From Diphasiastrum complanatum (taxonomy: Eukaryota > Streptophyta > Lycopodiopsida > Lycopodiales > Lycopodiaceae), in assembly GCA_029204225.1 (NCBI GenBank), contig CM055100.1, positions 15,245,623 to 15,309,622 of the forward strand: a stretch of 64,000 nt of DNA, given 5' to 3'. A model generated the notes under the pieces. That model made no database searches and had not been told where the DNA came from. It saw only the letters and a list, made by a program, of their open reading frames with translations. Both the position numbers and the translations under genes were made by a program. Shown here one piece after another: positions 38,633 to 50,210 of the stretch. How positions within the stretch are numbered: the first letter of the stretch is position 1; every line of letters begins with the position of its first letter.

Positions 38633-39649
38633 CCGCCCCCCTCAAAAGTTATCCCAAAATGTCTTGATTAGTAGTCAAAGATCTCATATATCCAACTAGG
38701 TTGTCCAATGTACACACAACCGAAACTATTTCTATTTCATAGAATGTATTGCAAGCTCAAAAGAGGATGAACTATATATATGAATAGATAAGAAAGCTAG
38801 AAAGAGCATGTCTACTTTTTCTATCACAAGAAAAATCATACAATCAATTTTTGTGGTAGATCAACAGAAAGTTTTACAAAATTTGTTATTAAGAGAACAA
38901 AAAGAATTGTGTACCTTCTTGTAAACCTAGATGATGGATACATGAAAGTTCTTTTATGCTTGGATGAGGTAGCTAGAGATTACTTTGACAATGCTACCAT
39001 GAACATTATTAGTCATGCTCTTTCTAAGTCTAAAAAAGAAATATTGCTTTATTATTTGTAAATTGATAAGCATTAAAATATTTATGCTGATTGCAACATT
39101 CTTTTCTAAATTTTCATTTGTTGACTTAAGCTAAGAGCATGATAATATTCTTCTATGCAAAGCATAAAATCAAAAATTTTGATTTTTCACTTAGACATCC
39201 CCCCCCCCTTTTTTTTCTTTATTTTCCTAATGTTTCCTAGTCTCCATGTATAGAGGGGACAATGGAATCTTTTTAACCAATTTTAACTTGAAAATATTTT
39301 GTTTTAGAGTATAAAGCATTTCTATATGGGAAATTGCCTTATAAAAAGTGTATGTTTTTAGGAATGGTAAAGAAAAAAGGTAAATGTGTCACCCTTAGAA
39401 AGAAGATAGCCTCCACCTCATAAAAAGAAAAACAAAAAGAGATTGGGACCACCGAAACTCCCATAATTGTGACTAAATTCCATTTTGTCCCCTCTAAAAC
39501 ACCATCAAAGTTGACCAAGAAGCATGCCCAAAAAAAAATTCCATAAGATTATTTAAAATACTGTTTAGCTTCAAGCATTATCTATCTAACATTGCTCAAA
39601 CGAGAAATTGTTTTCATCATATTTAAATGTAGGCATAAATCAATGTGAT

Positions 39650-39990
39650 AGTGTCTAATTAAGTAAGCCCGAGTTTATTTTACGGTTCCTGACTATTTAC
39701 CGTTTTAGCAGTGTTTTTGAATTTTCAATTTATATGACAATGTGCATGAGTGCCATTTTATGGCACATATCGAGTAGAGTTGGGAAAATCATCCCATAAC
39801 GGCGACCGTATTCATGGCAGCGGTACCCCCCTAAAAGTAAGACTGTATATATATACCTTTTTAGCTCTTTTGTGAATACAGTTTTTGGTGTGGGCTTAGT
39901 TTCTTGTTAGTTCTTCATATTCTGCAGTTGATAGTTTGCTGGAATCCTAGCGTAAACTGTGCAAATCAATCTTTAACATGGTATCAGAGC
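39650..39990 (+). mobile_element. LTR end plus initiator-Met primer site
   Basis: A perfect TGGTATCAGAGC at 39,979-39,990 directly follows TTTAACA, an LTR end. The preceding 300 bp contain a TATATATATA promoter-like stretch (39,846-39,857). The LTR start is not fixed; TGTCTAATTAAG near 39,651 is a candidate. Probably the 5' end of the copia mosaic that follows (D or E). The 38,640-39,650 interval before it shows no feature. Confidence 0.6.
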
Positions 39991-40529
39991 CTTGGTGTGG
40001 TATAGGTTACAAGCTACTTGAGCCAAATTCTGGGGATATTCGAAGAACCAGGAAGGTTAACGAAAAAGCTATCAGTCTTCTGAGTTTTTGGATTGTTCGA
40101 AAGTCGTGCAGGGCAAAAGCCCACAAAGAAATATTCAAAAGAGTGTTCTCAAGCAAAACAAAATTTTATTGCATCAAATAGAGCCAACTTTGCTCAAGAG
40201 TTGAGTAAGAAAAGCTCAAAAGGCTGAAAATTGAAGAAAAACTCAATTTTCCATGTTTTTGCTTGAAGCCTAATCAATTCTAAATGGATTATTAATTAGA
40301 TTGTTGCTTAAAGTAGATGGGGAAGGCCACTAGATAGCCAATATGCTTGTGGCAACTCAACTCTCAAAGAGCAAGTTGAAATTAGTCTCAAAATGAGCCA
40401 TAGCTTCTCTTTTTTTATGAGCTAGGGTTTGGAGAAAGAAAAGAGTGGATCTGTAAAACAAGGTTGGTGGGCACCCTATTACCATAGACTCTCCTAAATC
40501 CTATGTTAATCTACCTTCATTCATGTTGT

Positions 40530-41500
40530 TGTATTTTACTTGTGTTGTCGCACAATCTGCATATTTTACATGTAAAATAAGACAGGCAAAAAAGACGCGA
40601 CTGTCTGCATAAATACAAGTAAATTTCCATAGGCAAAAAAGGCGACATTATGTTTTTACACGTGATTTGTGACAGGCAAAAAAGACGACACTGCCCTACA
40701 AATGTCAAAGGTGTCCTACAAATGTCAAAGGTGTCCTACAAATGCCAAAGGTGCCCTTATAAAATGCGAAGGTACCTTGTAAATCAATTTTTAAGGCATT
40801 TGTCAGAGTGTCGCATTTTTCACATTTTTATCAACGTTATTTTAGCGAAGGCTGACGTCGCGGCCTTCTCACGCTCATCCCATGCACTGTGCAATCAGAT
40901 TTGACAACAACAACAGCCACCCACGATCTCCCATAGACAGCACAACCACTTTTGTACTTTCTTCATCTGCACACCTGTAAAAATTATGTATATATTGAAT
41001 ACCATCTGCGTACTCAAAGAATGAACAAAAAACATATCAGAATGACATTAGTATACAAGAGAGAACGAAACATCACTGATAATCAGAGATAGACATCGTA
41101 GATGCTTCCATGCATTGATTCTTTCTTTCCAGATGTATTGTCAGTAATAGGTTCATCACCTTTACAGATTGTGTGATTAGCTTTGTGAAGCACGCGATTA
41201 CGTCTGCTATTGTTTTGTGCTCACCTGCATTATTGACCTGTATATTTCGTTATACTTAATCTGATTACAGCTCTGTTTGTTCTACGTTCAGATTTGTGTC
41301 AATATTGTATTGCTTTTCTACATTCTGTTTGGCTTTCTAATTACTTAATCTGGTTGTCTACTCTTCGTGAATTATTATTAGTCTAGCTGTTCGCAACTAA
41401 CATTTAGTCTTACTTTATGCGACTAATTCGCGACTGATTATTAGTCTAGCTCTTCGCGACTAATAATTTGTCTAGTTGTTCGTGACAAATTATCTTTCTG
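40530..41500. mobile_element. LTR-like remnant with 20-bp tandem repeats
   Basis: Contains GCGACACTG, GGCAAAAAAGACG and GCTGACGTCGC blocks similar in style and order to the copia C LTR, and a 20-bp unit (CCTACAAATGTCAAAGGTGT) repeated three times at 40,695-40,756. Further right TTAGTCTAGCTCTTCGCGAC-type blocks are repeated near 41,380-41,490. Likely a diverged LTR or leader; ends not defined. Confidence 0.35.
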
Positions 41501-41816
41501 ATGTTTTTTATGCTTAATGTTTGGCTATGTAATCAAATCGAACGTGATTTCTATCACTAATGTTCTGTTCGAGTCTGATAGGCGTAGTCATGCTTGAGGA
41601 AAGAGTGAGATAGCTTATTCCACTGCACACGAAAAAATTTCGTTCGAGTTTGTTTCTTTTTCGAGTTATCTTTGTTCACACCTCTCTTTCCAACATGGAG
41701 ATGCTTGCAAATGGCCGTGGGCAGCCATGGAGCAACAAAGGAGGTGGAGTGAGTTGAAGCTTGAGGTTTTTCAAATCCTAGGAAGCTTATACCATAGCCA
41801 TTAGAGGAGAGAGCGA

Positions 41817-41842
41817 TGGAGGAGGAGGAGGAGGAGGAGGAA
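41817..41842. repeat. (GGA)n microsatellite
   Basis: About eight GGA/GAG trinucleotide repeats. Confidence 0.9.
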
Positions 41843-42219
41843 GAGAGGGTCTTGTGCATTGAAAAGGGCTAAAATATAGTGTTTGGAAGTAAAAAACACT
41901 TCTTGCAACTATAAGGTTTCGGTGCCCATTTTATTCATTTCTTGAAAGTTCAATGGCTATGATAGAAGGAATGTGCACTCTTGGATTATCCTCACCATTA
42001 GATTGGAGTGAAATGCATATGAAGGGTCTTGAAGTGTAGACTACACTTCAACTTTATTAGAATTTTCAAGGTGAAGGGACCCTGAAATTCAAATTCACTT
42101 GAAAGGTGGGTTCAAGGTTAAGAAACAGTGTATTTTCTTTAGAGGCCCATATCAATGCTAGCCAAAGGGAAGCATAAGTACAAGAAGTAACCCAAGAAAT
42201 CAAATGTAGACGATGATGA

Positions 42220-43776
42220 TCAGGGGTCTTCATTAGGCAAGAAGAAGAAAGGCAAGTTGTTCTATTGCCAAAAGCCTAGACATTGGGCAAGGGATTGTCG
42301 CAAAAAGGAGGTAGATATTAAAGAGGGCAAGGTGAAGCAGTTGACCAATCTTGCTAAGGAAGATCATGGCAGTGATTATGAAGACCAAAGTACGACATTT
42401 GCGAAGGCATTAGCATCACAGCATTCCATTGATCACACGCATTGGTATGTGGATTCATGTGCAACAAGGCACATGACTGGCAACAAGCCTTGGTTCAAAA
42501 GCCTAGAGCTTAACGAAGATGGAGATAGAGTTGCGTAGGCAAATGGTGATGAGTGCCAAATTCATAGAGTTGGCGTGGTGCCTATTCAATTTCTTGATGG
42601 ACATGTGAAGGTAATTGAAAACGTTTTGTATGTTCCTGTCCTTCAAAAAAGTCTATTATCTATTGGTACAATGATGTATCATAAGTTGAAGGTAGAGTTC
42701 AACAACAAGAAATGTTAGATCAAGGACGTGAAACAACATTTCAAGATGATTATTGATGGCTTTAGGGACAAAACTTGTGGACTGTACAAATTTAATGTTA
42801 TTCTTACAAAGTGCAATGCCTTGGCATCAACATCTATATTGCAAAGTGACTTATGGCATAGACAATTGGGGCATTTGAACTTCAAGAGCTCGAGGATGTT
42901 GCGCAAGCTCAAGATGGTAACAAGCCTACGCAATTTGAATGACAAAGAAGAATCAATTTGCAAGGGATGTGTGTTATGCAAGTTACACAGGAAAAGTTCA
43001 ACAAAGAAGAGGCAACAAGGACAAAACGGGTGCTTGAGTTGCTACACTCCGATCTCTGTGGGCCAATCAAGGTAATGTCCATTGGTGGAGCATTCTATTT
43101 CTTGAACTTCATTGATGATTACTCATGGAAGACCTGGATCTACACAATTAGGGAGAAGTCTGACACATTTGGATGTTTCAAAAGCTTCAAAGCATTGGTG
43201 GAAAACCAATCAGACGCTAAGACCAAGGTACTTAGATCTGATCATGGTGGTGAGTATCGATCCACAGCCTTTATTGACTTTTGCAAAGAGAATGGCATTA
43301 AACAACAATTTGCACAAATTGATACACCTCAACATAATGGAATAGTTGAGAGAAAGAACCATACCATTGTTGTGGCTGCTAGGGCAATGATAACACATAT
43401 GGACATCACTAATTATTTATGGGGTGAAGTTGTTAAAACTATTGTGTTCTTGAAAAACAGATGCCCAATAGTTCTTGTACCTAATCGCACACCTGAAGAG
43501 GCATTCAGTCATAAGAAGTCTAGGATGGATGGTTTACGAGTATTTGGATGCCATGTGTATGTTCACATACCCAAGAGTGAAAGAACCAAAATGCAAGTGA
43601 AGGCCTTGAAGTGTATCTTTATAGGGTATGATGAACAAACTAAGGGGTATAGATTCTATGATTCACTTGGGCGACGAATGCACATAAGTCATGACATATT
43701 GTTTGATGATATCCATAGGTATGGAGACGAAGAAAAAGGTAGTGATGAACTATCCAAGCTTCTCAATAAGAGATGA
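42220..43776 (+). pseudogene. Copia element D: gag zinc knuckle, protease, integrase (truncated)
   Basis: In order: a CCHC knuckle (FYCQKPRHWARDC, the first Cys changed to Tyr-Cys spacing); a protease-like DSCATRHMTGN (family usually DSGA-S/T-H); FLDGHVKVIENVLYVPVLQK; the integrase zinc region (LWHRQLGHLN, CKGCVLCKLHRKSS); a frameshift near 43,010; then integrase core LHSDLCGPI, FIDDYSWKTW, LRSDHGGEY and NGIVERKN, ending KGYRFYDSLGRRMHISHDIL. Two in-frame TAG stops (42,536 and 42,716). Everything after the integrase C-terminus is gone; the sequence passes within about 100 bp into element E. So D is a 5' part of one element joined to E. Confidence 0.88.
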
Positions 43777-43849
43777 AGCAGCTCCACCACCATCAGGATA
43801 ATGATGAGAGACATGGTACTCCTCTCAAGCTCCAAAAATTAGAAGTTCA

Positions 43850-46733
43850 GATCCAAATAGAAGAGCAATTTGCAGCCTGGGTCGAATTTTGGCTCTAGGC
43901 CGAATTTTGACTCAGGGTCGAATTCGAACTCTTCATCCTTCCAACCAAAGCGGAAGCTATTCAGTACATAGTGCAAGAAAAATGGACATGAAATCAAGGA
44001 CTGCAAAACTTTGAAATTCAACAATGAGAAGAAGAAGCAGTCCCAACAACAAGCACATAATACTTCAACCATTTTTTCGACCTAGCAGCAAGAGGCAGAT
44101 GAAGCAGCTTTTATGACCAAGATCAGAGAGCAACAGGATATCAATTCCTAGTATCTTGATCCTGGAGCAACACAACACATGACTCATCATCATGACTAGT
44201 TCAAAGATTACAAATCATTCACCCACTCTTTAATTGTGCAACTTGGAGACAACTCTGATCCAAGGTGAAGGAACAGTCGTGGTCGAATTTCAAAAAGGTG
44301 AAGTCAAGTTGTTGTCCAATGTTCTGCATGTTCCAAATCTGACCAAGAACTTGCTCTTAGTTAGCAGAATCACTAATTCAGCTCTTCATACTTCTACTTT
44401 TGAATCAACTGATATGCTTTGGCATTCAACAAATGATGATTAAGAGACTAGTACAAGATCTGCCTTCTGTCAACAAGCCAGCTTCTCCATGTGAAAGCTA
44501 TATTATCAGCGAGCATGCTAGAAGGGCTTTCAAATCTGACTCAATTCATACTTCCAAAGGCTTGCTAGATCTTGTACACAGCGACATATGTGGCCCGATG
44601 CAAACTGCTTCCACAGGGGGAGCACTATACCTCCTAACCTTCATCGATGACTTCTCTCGAAGGACTGCAACCTATTTTTTAAAGAATAAATCAGAGGCAT
44701 TCAAGTTCTTCAAGTAGTTCAAAGCGTTTGCTGAAAATCAGACCCAGAGAAAGATCAAAGCACTACGCACAGATGGAAGGAGAGAATTTATCTCCACAGA
44801 GTTTAAAGAATTATGCAAGGCCAACGAAATACATCAACAATTCACAACGAGCTACTCACCTCAGTCCAATGGTGTAGTAGAAAGGAAGAATCGGACACTC
44901 GTCGAAAGTGCCAAGAGCATGCTGGCCCATGCCTCTCTTCCAAATAAATTTTGGGCAGAAGCTGTTACTACAGCCGCCTACCTACAAAATCGATCCATCA
45001 CCAAAGCCCTGAATGGCATGACACCTTATGAGGTGTAGACAGGATCGAAACCATCACTCAAAAACATCAGAGTATTTGGTTGCATTTCTTATGCTCAGAT
45101 CTTTGAAGATCTCAGAAAAAAGCTGAACAATACAAGCAAAAAATCGACTTTCATTGGCTACTCTCCAAATCACAAGGCATATAAGCTCTACAATCTGGAC
45201 ACAGAATAAACATTTACGAGCAGGGATGTCATTTTTCTGGAGGACAAATTTTTCGACCTCAAGGGAAAAACTGCAGAAATTTCCAACCCTAGGGTCGAAT
45301 AGCAGGAGTCCGACCCAAGGATCGAACAGCCAAATTTCGATCCTAGGGTCAAAAATCAGGAAATCGATATCAACTCAAAAAATGAAGATGAACAACAGAG
45401 GGTCAAAATTTCAGCCAAGAAGGTTGAATCGACCCAGACAGCCTCCATCCAGATTTATGGATGATGCAGCCTGCTACTTCATGCAGGAACCGAATATAGT
45501 TTCAGAGGCAATGTCTACACCTGATGCTAAATATTGGAAAGCAGTATGGACACATAATTTGATTGTCTGATGGAGAATCAAACGTGGACAATCACTAAGC
45601 TGCCAAAGGATAGAAATCCTATTCCATGAAAATGGATATTCAAGGCGAAGTATGATGTTGAAGGCAGGCTAAATCGATACAAAGCCAGGCTAGTTGCCAT
45701 CCCAAATTCTAGATCTGGACTATTCCGAGACCTTCAGTCCGGTTGTCAAACATGCTTAGACTCGTCTATTACTCTCCTTTGCAGTTGTAGCAGATCTTGA
45801 AGTCCATCAAATGGATGTCCAGACCACTTTCCTCAACGAGACCATTGAAGAGAAAATTTTCATGTCACTGATCCAGCAGACAAATAGTCATCAGTCAGCA
45901 AAGATATCTCACAAACATGCTGGATATTTATGGAATGGCCGATTACAAACCAAGTTACTTTCCACTCGACCTAGACTAAAGTTGTCAAAAAAACAATCTC
46001 CTCAAGCCGAGGAAGAAAGAGAAGAAATGAAGAAATATTCATTTCACTCCATCATCGGCTCACTGATGTATGCAATGATCTGCACTCAGCCCGACATTGC
46101 ATATTCAATCAGTTCACTCAACCAGTTCCTATCAGCTCCAGGTCTAGCCCATTGGAAAGCACTCACAAAATTCATGACATACATCCAAGCAACAAAACAT
46201 CTCAGCATCTATTATGGAGGCAGCCAACCTACCAATATTCTCGAAGGATACACAGATGCGGATTGGGCAAGAAATATCGATACCACAAGATCGACTTCTG
46301 GATTTGTATTTTTTATACAATCAAGGCCCAATGTCTTGGAACAACTGAAAGCAGACCTCAGTAGCATTATCATCAACCGAATCAGAGTACCTTGATGCCA
46401 CGAATGCTACAAAGGAGGCAATTTGGTTGAGGCACCTGCTAGCAGAAATCGATCTTGCACCGTCACATCCAACAACCAATTTATGTGACAACCAAAGCAC
46501 CATAGCACTATCTCTAAATTCGAGATTTCATTCTCAAAGCAAACATATCAAAATCAGGTATCACTATTTAAGAGAAAAAAGTACAAAGCAAGAAAGTTTG
46601 ACTGGTTTACTGCAGGATAGATCTGATAGCAGCAAATTACTTCATAAAGGCGTTGTCAAAGGAGCACCATCTCAAATTCAACAACATGTTGAATCTAGAA
46701 ATCAAATTTTTTTAGGATCCACATTAGGGGGAG
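43850..46733 (+). pseudogene. Copia element E gag to RNase H (broken, reverse transcriptase core deleted)
   Basis: Begins with a gag zinc knuckle (KKNGHEIKDCK near 43,980), then a protease DPGATQHMTH near 44,159 (Ser of the usual DSGA replaced by Pro), integrase (DLVHSDICGPM, FIDDFSRRTA, LRTDGRREF, NGVVERKNRTLVESA, VFGCISYAQIFEDLRKKL), a long linker with repeated GS-N/D-PR-VE/K motifs, reverse transcriptase start (DVQTTFLNETIEEKIFM), then a deletion removing the YVDD region, and RNase H (IIGSLMYAMICTQPDIAYSI, GYTDADWARNIDTTRS, CDNQSTIALSLNSRFHSQSK). Several stops and frameshifts. Closely related to copia C. A polypurine tract, TTAGGGGGAG, ends at 46,733. Confidence 0.88.
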
Positions 46734-47397
46734 TGTTGGAATTCGATGCTCAGCCTCAAATCCATTTATTAATGAGCATCTTGAAAGATGTATAAAACCT
46801 AGAAACGGAAGGCTAGAATTTTGAGCAATGGAGATTTTTTGACTCTGGATCGGAGTGGATCGACGTCGAAATTATATGGGCGTCTTCGACCTTGGATCGA
46901 GTTGAATCAGATTTGATTTATCCGACCCTGAAAAATCCAATCCTATACATATTTTTTGAACCAGTGTACACTTTTCGATCCTTTGTATAAATTCGATATA
47001 CTATAAAATTTCGATATTGTCGGTCGGAAATCCGATCCAACAACTTCGCATTGACAGTCTGCCTACTTTGTACATGTATTTACGGTTACAAGGCGGTTGT
47101 AATTAATACAGCAGATAGCATTCAATGCGAGTTAGTTGTAGATATTTTCAGTATATCTAATCCTAGAATCTTCATCAGAAAGCTGCTTCTGATATATAGC
47201 TACTACTGAAAATTGTAATCAATAAGATTTTTCCTGTTGCCAGTGTTATTACACACAATGATCAGCTGAAGTAATTACTTCAAGCATTGTACTCATTTTT
47301 TATATTAATCAGAGTGCAATTATTTGTCTCACTACTATTATAGTTCACTTGCATTTGTTGAATCCATTCAGTTTGAACATTCTGTTGCTAACTGTGA
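46734..47397 (+). mobile_element. 3' LTR of copia E
   Basis: Starts TGTTGGAATTCGATGCTCAG directly after the polypurine tract and ends near TGCTAACTGTGA. Shares start and end blocks with the copia C LTR. It contains TATAAA-type sequences near 46,985-47,010. Short ATTCGATA/TCGATC motifs recur. No matching 5' LTR was found in the window. Confidence 0.75.
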
Positions 47398-47399
47398 AT

Positions 47400-47870
47400 G
47401 TCCAGAGTGCCCAGGATAGGGACCACATTATGCAAATCTGAAAAGATCACTGAGAGACTTACATGTGGGAGATTGGGTATATCTGAGAATCCCGAAGGAT
47501 TCAAGTGTAATGCGTATCAGTTAGCATCACTAATTGTCTCCTAGATATAGAGGACCGTGTAAGATCTTGAAAAAGATCGGATTCTTAGCTTACCAATTGG
47601 AACTCTCGGGAAGACCAAGCTCGTTTCCAACTTTTGCTCATTCCCACTGATTTCCGACAATCGCAGGTTCATAAACCCAATATCTTACTCATCTTCGATG
47701 CCATTTGTCCCGAAACAGGGTTCATGCCGAAAATGACTCAATGGTCCAGCTTATCCAAACAGTGTTGGTTTCTCATGATTTCTGTTCCAGCCAATGAGCA
47801 ACATTGAGGGCAACCTACAAGAGCCCGGGACCTTCGTCCGAAGTCAAAAGCTTCTAAAAGGGCTTCAGAG
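47400..47870 (+). pseudogene. Ty3/gypsy integrase C-terminal fragment
   Basis: Directly after the copia E LTR: AQDRDHIMQ, then ANLKRSLRDLHVGDWVYLRI, LSPRYRGPCKILKKIGFLAY, QLELSG, and HSH where gypsy proteins have FHVS. This is the GPY/F-type integrase tail of Ty3/gypsy elements (V/L-G-D-W-V, L-S-P-R-Y/F-x-G-P, I-G-x-x-A-Y-x-L). A following stretch (LVSHDFCSSQ, ATLRATYKSPGTFVRS) resembles the chromodomain-position tail (ATWE). Several stops. Only this end of the gypsy gene is present, so copia E probably inserted into a gypsy element and most of it is gone. Confidence 0.75.
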
Positions 47871-47879
47871 AAATGGTTG

Positions 47880-48770
47880 CTATTCGGTTCCTAGAATGAG
47901 TCGGATTGGGTGGATATCGACCACCAGCATACGAAACAAGGTGATCACAAGTTTGTGAATCCGATACGGACTGGACGGATCCAATCCTGCTCATTTCCAA
48001 CTAGTATTTCCACAAACCATGGTTCGTTGGCAAATGAACCACGATTCTTCAAAGAATTGATCGAGTCATATTCGAATCAGAAGGAATGGCCGACAAGGCC
48101 CTAGTAGACCTGGAGACAAGAGGTAGGGGCAGATGAAGGGGCAAGGGCAGAGGTAGAGACAGAGGTTTAGAAACACAGCCGCAGAGGAGTATTCTTTATC
48201 TTCCTACTCGTCTACCAGTGATAGATCTAGTGATATGATCATGATGCCTCAAAGTCATAGAGATTCATCAGTCTATTTCCGTTGTCCATCTAACATACTC
48301 ATGTACTTGGCCATTGGTCCACTCATTGTATATATCATAGCTTTATCATTTATGACATCAGACATCTTGATCATTCTCATGAGGCATGTGTGGAATGTGG
48401 ATCAGTTGTCATGTTTTTGTATACACTTAGCACTATAGTATGCACTATGTGATTGATTTCAAGTTTCAGTTTTAACTTTTGGTATGCAGCATGTTGAAGC
48501 CTAAAAGTTTTGTTCAGTTAGTAGTAGTCTGTAGACTAGTAGTACTTACTTACAGTTGTCAAGTAGTAGTTACTATGTTTTGCAATGTATTTGAATTTGT
48601 TTTTACACACGTACATGTTTTTTTGCACTCCTAACACATGGTTTCAAAAAAAAATTATGTAAAAAAGAACATATTTTTTTTGAAGTGTTTCAATCCAAAA
48701 CGTTGTTGAATTTTGGAACCTTTTCGAAACGCAGCATTCCGGAACGGGACACAACTAATAAAAATTAAAA

Positions 48771-48823
<53 letters not shown>

Positions 48824-49560
48824 TACCGATACGAAACGAAACAAAACATACAGAACCTGTTCCGTATAGGTTCCATGGAGAAATTCCACAGAACCCTTTT
48901 TAAATTTTAATTTTCTAGTTTGGGGTGTAAGATAAATCAAGGATATACTTAAAAAAATGGCAAAAAAATTCTAGAAATTTGTTAAATGATCATATAGGTG
49001 TATTTGTTGTCAGTCTGAGCATGAGATTTGATCCGTTCAATCAGTCCACTTAGTTCAAACATCACATTGCGTTCAGTCAATCTAATATTTCCTGGACAAT
49101 CCATTTTGGGTTTAGGGTATTAGACAAAGATGTTTGTCACCATGTTTCGTCCATTTTACATGGTTTTTTGTCGGGTGGATTTAAGAGCAGCATATAGGAT
49201 GATCTATTACGAACTACCTCAATGAGCCATCTCGAATAGACATGCAACTTCTATAATTGATGCTACAACAGTCGAAGAGACCAACTACTTGCAAAAAATT
49301 GGGAGTAAATTCACTTTCGTACTATGAGAATCTATTAACTACTATCTTTTTCACCAGGCTTTACTAGACTCATAAACATTTCAATCAAATATGGCATTCA
49401 GTGGAGACTAGGTTGGTGTTTACACATTCAACTACTACAATCATATATGAAAAACTGACAAATTATAATCAGCTTTCAATTAGTGAGGATTTATGTTCTG
49501 AAGTCTCTACCTGTGTGCTATGAGTGGGACATTATTCAAAATGTAGCTCTAGTTAGAATC
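47880..49560. other. Gene-less stretch with CA microsatellite
   Basis: An Arg/Gly-coding-like GGGGCAAGGGCAGAGG stretch lies near 48,115-48,170 and may be the end of the gypsy relic. Otherwise nothing is supported apart from the CA tract. Confidence 0.4.
48774..48821. repeat. (CA)n microsatellite
   Basis: About 24 uninterrupted CA repeats. Confidence 0.97.
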
Positions 49561-49696
49561 TAGTTCTATATTTTATAGTAAAGAGTTTGGATCAGATATT
49601 GTGTCCAAACTACAGTTGCTATGGGCCGTTATGACCGTTGGACGTTCGGTCTGTTCTTGCAAATTCTCCTCAACGTGGCCCACTGGCCGAAATAGA

Positions 49697-49733
49697 CATT
49701 AGGGCCCTTTTTGGACTCAAAAAGGGCCTCTTC
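49697..49733 (+). repeat. Left terminal inverted repeat of Hx-2
   Basis: 37 bp, exact reverse complement of 57,809-57,845. It is itself nearly palindromic: AGGGCCCTTTTT...AAAAAGGGCCT with GGACTC in the centre, so each end can fold on itself. Confidence 0.92.
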
Positions 49734-50046
49734 ACTAATTATAATTAGTGTTAATGACGACACGTGTCCCAATAAAATATTGACAACTTAGAGGGAATGG
49801 TCCATATGACATGGCAAATTCAATGGTGCAGATTAAATCAAGTGTGGGCCCACAAAGTACACCTCTAACATTAAGCCTACATTAACCCTAGATAAAGCAA
49901 TAACTATGCCTACAAGTTAACATCAACTAGCCTGTCTATCTACTAGCAGTCTTATCCTAAGTGAGCCTAGTCCTTATTTCAAATTTTGAATGTTCACAAG
50001 CTTGTACCTCTCATCTCTCTCTCATTTTGTAGTCTCTCTCTAAATG

Positions 50047-50048
<2 letters not shown>

Positions 50049-50110
<62 letters not shown>
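50049..50110. repeat. (CT)n microsatellite in the leader of gene 1
   Basis: About 31 CT repeats ending 100 bp before the gene 1 ATG. CT/GA tracts are common in plant core promoters and 5' leaders, so this may have been part of the transposon promoter before expanding. Confidence 0.95.
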
Positions 50111-50114
<4 letters not shown>

Positions 50115-50210
50115 ACTCCACAAATATTCTATTTTTTTTATTTTGGTTCACCTTATCTAAAGATCTACACACTATTTCGCATATCCTACATTATCATTAC
50201 ATCATCCATT

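Noticed and set aside
40517-40756. CRISPR-like short repeats
   Set aside because: Three 20-bp units directly adjacent with no spacers; a plain tandem repeat in plant DNA.
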